Shown: positions 22,552 through 24,901 of the stretch, in pieces | How positions within the stretch are numbered: position 1 is the stretch's first letter | How the letters are laid out: the number at the start of each line of letters is the position of its first letter | NCBI GenBank assembly: GCA_030705665.1 | Contig: JAUZQA010000007.1 | Location: 1 to 24,901 of the forward strand | DNA from: Bacillota bacterium | GTDB taxonomy: Bacteria; Bacillota; Bacilli; Bacillales_B; DSM-18226 | DNA length: 24,901 nt | Reading direction: 5' to 3' | Notes under the pieces: model-generated | The model's input: only the letters and a program-made list of their open reading frames with translations | Databases searched by the model: none | Told to the model about the DNA's origin: nothing | Program-made: the position numbers and the translations under genes

Positions 22552-22583
22552 AAAACCGACCAACAAGGTTGGTTGGTTTTCAT
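22552..22583 (+). terminator. Terminator after the DUF421 gene
   Basis: AAAACCGACCAAC (22552-22564) pairs with GTTGGTTGGTTTT (22568-22580, one G-U) around AAG. It lies 135 bp after the stop codon. Confidence 0.8.
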
Positions 22584-22686
22584 TGTAGGTTCTTACATGA
22601 TGGTAAAAAGTACATTTTGTCCCTTCATAATCTTTTGGTTGGTTCAATATTATTAGTAATAAATCCTTCGATAAGGGGAGGTTACT

Positions 22687-23592
22687 ATGCAAAATCAGCC
22701 ACAAATTCCCGGACATGTCAGTATGGATCAGTTTAATCAGATGTTAATTTCTCCTGAATCTTTGGCAGCAAAGCCGGAGTCTCTTACAGAACAGTTATTT
22801 ATTGAGCGTTCATTAACGGAAAACAGGTTTTGGCTCCGGATTATGAAAGAGCATGCATTATTCTTAGGTGAAGGATTTAACCGTAAAGACACACATCTTA
22901 TCCAACAAACGGACAGATTTCATGCCTACTTTGAACAACAGGAAAAAAAGGCATATCAAATTTCAAACAATGTAACTGCGGTAAGGAGATTAAATGAAGA
23001 AAGCATCGAGCTAGTACATGGTTTTCGTAACTTTAAAAGAAACTTACTTATACTAATAATAAATTGTAAAATAAGTGGCTTTAACTTTCCGTTGCTTGTT
23101 GACCATATAGCAAGAGAAGCAGAATATTTTATGAGGACACTGAAGAAATTTAATCAGGGAACCTTAGACCCAATTCAAGATGCTATTATTAGTGAAAACG
23201 TATTTTGGCTTCGTATCATGATGGAACATTCGCGCTTTATAGCATCCTTGCTTGATCAATCAGAAAGAAATTTAGTAAATACGGCAAGAAAATTCGGGGA
23301 TGATTTTGAAGTGCTTTTGAATCAAGCAAGAGATGTCGAATCTATGCTATATCACAAACAGCCTACTTACCCGATCATAGGAAAATTGAATAAAGATAGT
23401 GAAAGTGCTGCTCAGGAAATCCGTGCCTTTAAGAAATTAGGACTTGATCTAATAAAGTCATGTCAAATTCGGAACGTGATAAATCCTCTTTTAGCAGACC
23501 ACGTTTTGCGTGAAGCTGATCATTTTCTGTATATGATTCACGCCTTAGAAGAGCGGTTGAATATAAAAAAAATGAACGAGCAGCATTTGTAA
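22687..23592 (+). CDS. DUF2935 protein, duplicated ferritin-like helical domains
   Basis: This 301-aa cytoplasmic protein is of the Bacillus/Clostridium DUF2935 family (function unknown; structures show ferritin-like four-helix bundles with metal-binding acidic/His residues). It is an internal duplication: F-W-L-R-I-M-K-E-H at 48-56 repeats as F-W-L-R-I-M-M-E-H at 173-181, and P-L-L-V-D-H-I-A-R-E-A-E-Y-F near 135-148 repeats as P-L-L-A-D-H-V-L-R-E-A-D-H-F near the C-terminus. The EH and H/E residues in each repeat are candidate metal ligands. The strong SD AAGGGGAGG (22673-22681) precedes the ATG. Monocistronic, with its own terminator. Confidence 0.88.
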   Translation: MQNQPQIPGHVSMDQFNQMLISPESLAAKPESLTEQLFIERSLTENRFWLRIMKEHALFLGEGFNRKDTHLIQQTDRFHAYFEQQEKKAYQISNNVTAVRRLNEESIELVHGFRNFKRNLLILIINCKISGFNFPLLVDHIAREAEYFMRTLKKFNQGTLDPIQDAIISENVFWLRIMMEHSRFIASLLDQSERNLVNTARKFGDDFEVLLNQARDVESMLYHKQPTYPIIGKLNKDSESAAQEIRAFKKLGLDLIKSCQIRNVINPLLADHVLREADHFLYMIHALEERLNIKKMNEQHL

Positions 23593-23606
23593 ACAATATT
23601 AACATT

Positions 23607-23638
23607 AAAAATAGCTGCCAATTTAGCAGCTATTTTTT
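23607..23638. terminator. Bidirectional terminator between convergent genes
   Basis: AAAAATAGCTGC (23607-23618) pairs with GCAGCTATTTTT (23626-23637). With A-tract and T-tract flanks it can end both the DUF2935 transcript and the minus-strand SDR transcript. Confidence 0.85.
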
Positions 23639-23747
23639 CGTAGTTCGCATTTTTAAAATGAGTGAGTCTAAGTTGTAAGTTTTGGAGGGGGCTATCACTC
23701 ACTTTAATAATATTCTCATAAAAACGATTATTTACTCTTCTTTTAAA

Positions 23748-24371
23748 TCAATGACTAATAACAATAGTGCGCCTTATTGATGTGCGATCATTAGCAAGCT
23801 TTAGCATTAATTCTGCTACATCTGCACGAGATATCATCGGAACCCCACTTATACTAATAAGCTCACCTTTTCTGTAGGAACCAGTTTTCGCTTTATTTGT
23901 TAATATTACTGGATGGATCAATGTCCAATCTAGATTACTCTGTTTTAAATATTTTTCTCCGAGAGCTTTATCATCGAAAGTATTCTTCAAAATCGAATTG
24001 TAAATTATTTTCAGAAGTATTGGTACATTATTAATGCTTTCACCTACACCATATGCTGACATAAATATGGCCCTTCTGTTGGGACTATTTTTCATGGCAT
24101 CGACAATGTTTTTGGTACCAACTGAAAAAACATTCCCTTTAAGCGACTTTCCATTACCTAGTGCACTTAATATTACATCATGTCCTTCTACCGCACTTTG
24201 CACTTTTTCACGATCGAAAACGTTCCCGGTTATAATATTTAAATTAGTATGCCTTATTGGTAACCTTTCCGGGTTTCTAACGAAGGCTGACATTTTATAC
24301 CCGAGCTCTAGACCTTGACTAATAATTAGTTTTCCTGTGGGTCCAGTTGCTCCAAAAACCAAGATCTTCAT
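23748..24371 (-). CDS. NAD(P)-binding atypical SDR / NmrA-like protein
   Basis: This is a Rossmann-fold protein of the atypical short-chain dehydrogenase group (NAD(P)H-binding, YwnB-like), probably a redox-sensing or quinone-related reductase. The 207-aa product has the nucleotide-binding GATGPTG motif at residues 7-13, DVILSALG at the end of strand 4, and LDWTLIHPVILTN, typical of the family. It lacks the classical YxxxK pair. AGGAG lies about 10 nt upstream on the minus strand. It follows a DoxX gene (stop 77 bp upstream on the same strand), forming a probable doxX-SDR operon. Confidence 0.87.
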   Translation of the reverse strand: MKILVFGATGPTGKLIISQGLELGYKMSAFVRNPERLPIRHTNLNIITGNVFDREKVQSAVEGHDVILSALGNGKSLKGNVFSVGTKNIVDAMKNSPNRRAIFMSAYGVGESINNVPILLKIIYNSILKNTFDDKALGEKYLKQSNLDWTLIHPVILTNKAKTGSYRKGELISISGVPMISRADVAELMLKLANDRTSIRRTIVISH

Positions 24372-24448
24372 AATCGCACTACTCCTAAAATAGTAAAATT
24401 AGTGTTTGATTCAAAGGGTAGCACAAGATCTGTAATAAATAAACATAA

Positions 24449-24901
24449 TTATATATGGTGCTGTTTTGGACCATTGTGTTTTAATACATATTTTCCGAAA
24501 AATGGTTTAACCCAATTATCCAAACCAAACTTACCTGCGTTATAACCCGCGAATAAAATTATGATACCTAAAAGTATATCTATTGGATTAGTAGAAATAG
24601 CACCTGCCATTAAATATGAAAAATTCATTACGAGTCCGAAGAACATAGCTGCTGTTGTCAAACAGCCAAGAATAAGACCCAGCCCTACTAAAAACTCACC
24701 TACAGGAATGATCGTATTAAAAATATGTGCATTCGGTAATGCAAAATCCTTTAAGAAGGCTAAGTATGTACCGTATACAGCACTGCCATCTGGACCTTTT
24801 ACTGGATTAGCAATAACACCTTTTAAGAATCCGGAAGCATCAAAACCACCAGTTAATTTATGAAATCCCGCGGTTAACCAAGTATAACCTAAATATATTC
24901 G
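24449..24901 (-). CDS. DoxX-family membrane protein (5' end outside window)
   Basis: The minus-strand frame is open from the window edge (24901) to the stop at 24449, giving the C-terminal 150 residues of a second DoxX protein. It begins inside helix 1 (R-I-Y-L-G-Y-T-W-L-T-A-G-F-H-K-L) and continues with V-K-G-P-D-G-S, GEFLVGLGLILGCLTTAA and MNFSYLMAGAISTNPIDILL. It is highly similar to the DoxX at 15453-15971 (same GFLKGV, PDGS.VYGTY, FALPNAH and NTIIP segments), so the two are paralogues. It is probably co-transcribed with the SDR gene downstream; the start and promoter are not visible. Confidence 0.9.
   Translation of the reverse strand, partial: RIYLGYTWLTAGFHKLTGGFDASGFLKGVIANPVKGPDGSAVYGTYLAFLKDFALPNAHIFNTIIPVGEFLVGLGLILGCLTTAAMFFGLVMNFSYLMAGAISTNPIDILLGIIILFAGYNAGKFGLDNWVKPFFGKYVLKHNGPKQHHI

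Noticed and set aside
22444..22716. Minus-strand frame between the DUF421 and DUF2935 genes
   Set aside because: It covers a terminator hairpin and the DUF2935 SD, and has no SD or family features of its own.

Overview
The window is a low-GC chromosomal segment from a spore-forming Bacillaceae bacterium (Bacillus sensu lato, e.g. a Neobacillus/Mesobacillus-like species; the genus is inferred). The first 7.1 kb has the gene order sigW-rsiW-cdaA-cdaR-glmM-glmS that is conserved around the B. subtilis cell-envelope locus. The rest looks like accessory DNA: metal, redox and oxygen-sensing genes, spore-type small proteins, dispersed repeats and gene relics.

1-7.1 kb, conserved core. A canonical sigma-W autopromoter drives sigW-rsiW, the envelope-stress sigma factor and its membrane anti-sigma. 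After a terminator come cdaA-cdaR-glmM: the c-di-AMP synthase, its YbbR-domain partner and phosphoglucosamine mutase. glmS follows with its own promoter and a glmS self-cleaving ribozyme in the leader, so the block joins c-di-AMP signalling to feedback-controlled amino-sugar supply.

7.1-9.1 kb. An XRE-type regulator sits between two unrelated four-unit 20-bp repeat arrays. An 830-bp gene-poor stretch follows, then a Cys-type glutathione peroxidase.

9.1-14.6 kb, metal homeostasis. cadC-cadA encode a Cys4-type metal repressor and a Cd/Zn/Pb P1B-ATPase. cadA has an in-frame UGA exactly at the first Cys of its N-terminal CxxC metal site. feoA-feoB (Fe2+ uptake) lie behind a near-perfect Fur box, followed by a 66-67 aa membrane protein.

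14.6-18.7 kb, eroded region. It has hairpin-rich intergenic DNA and a 164-bp duplicated promoter/operator/5' end of a DoxX gene. The intact doxX follows, then a decayed cytochrome c551 gene. Several small ORFs fall below usual length cut-offs, including a YjcZ-type spore protein on the minus strand and two overlapping ORFs. An Arg/Ser-repeat protein resembling CotG-type spore coat proteins closes the region.

18.7-24.9 kb. A globin-coupled (HemAT-like) chemoreceptor is followed by a membrane HD-GYP c-di-GMP phosphodiesterase. Then come a YetF/DUF421 membrane protein and a DUF2935 protein. On the minus strand, a second DoxX (cut by the window end) precedes an NAD(P)-binding SDR protein. The strongest oddities are the UGA in cadA, the 20-bp arrays flanking the XRE gene, the doxX duplication with its MhqR-like operator, and the cluster of sub-60-codon ORFs at 16.5-17.6 kb.
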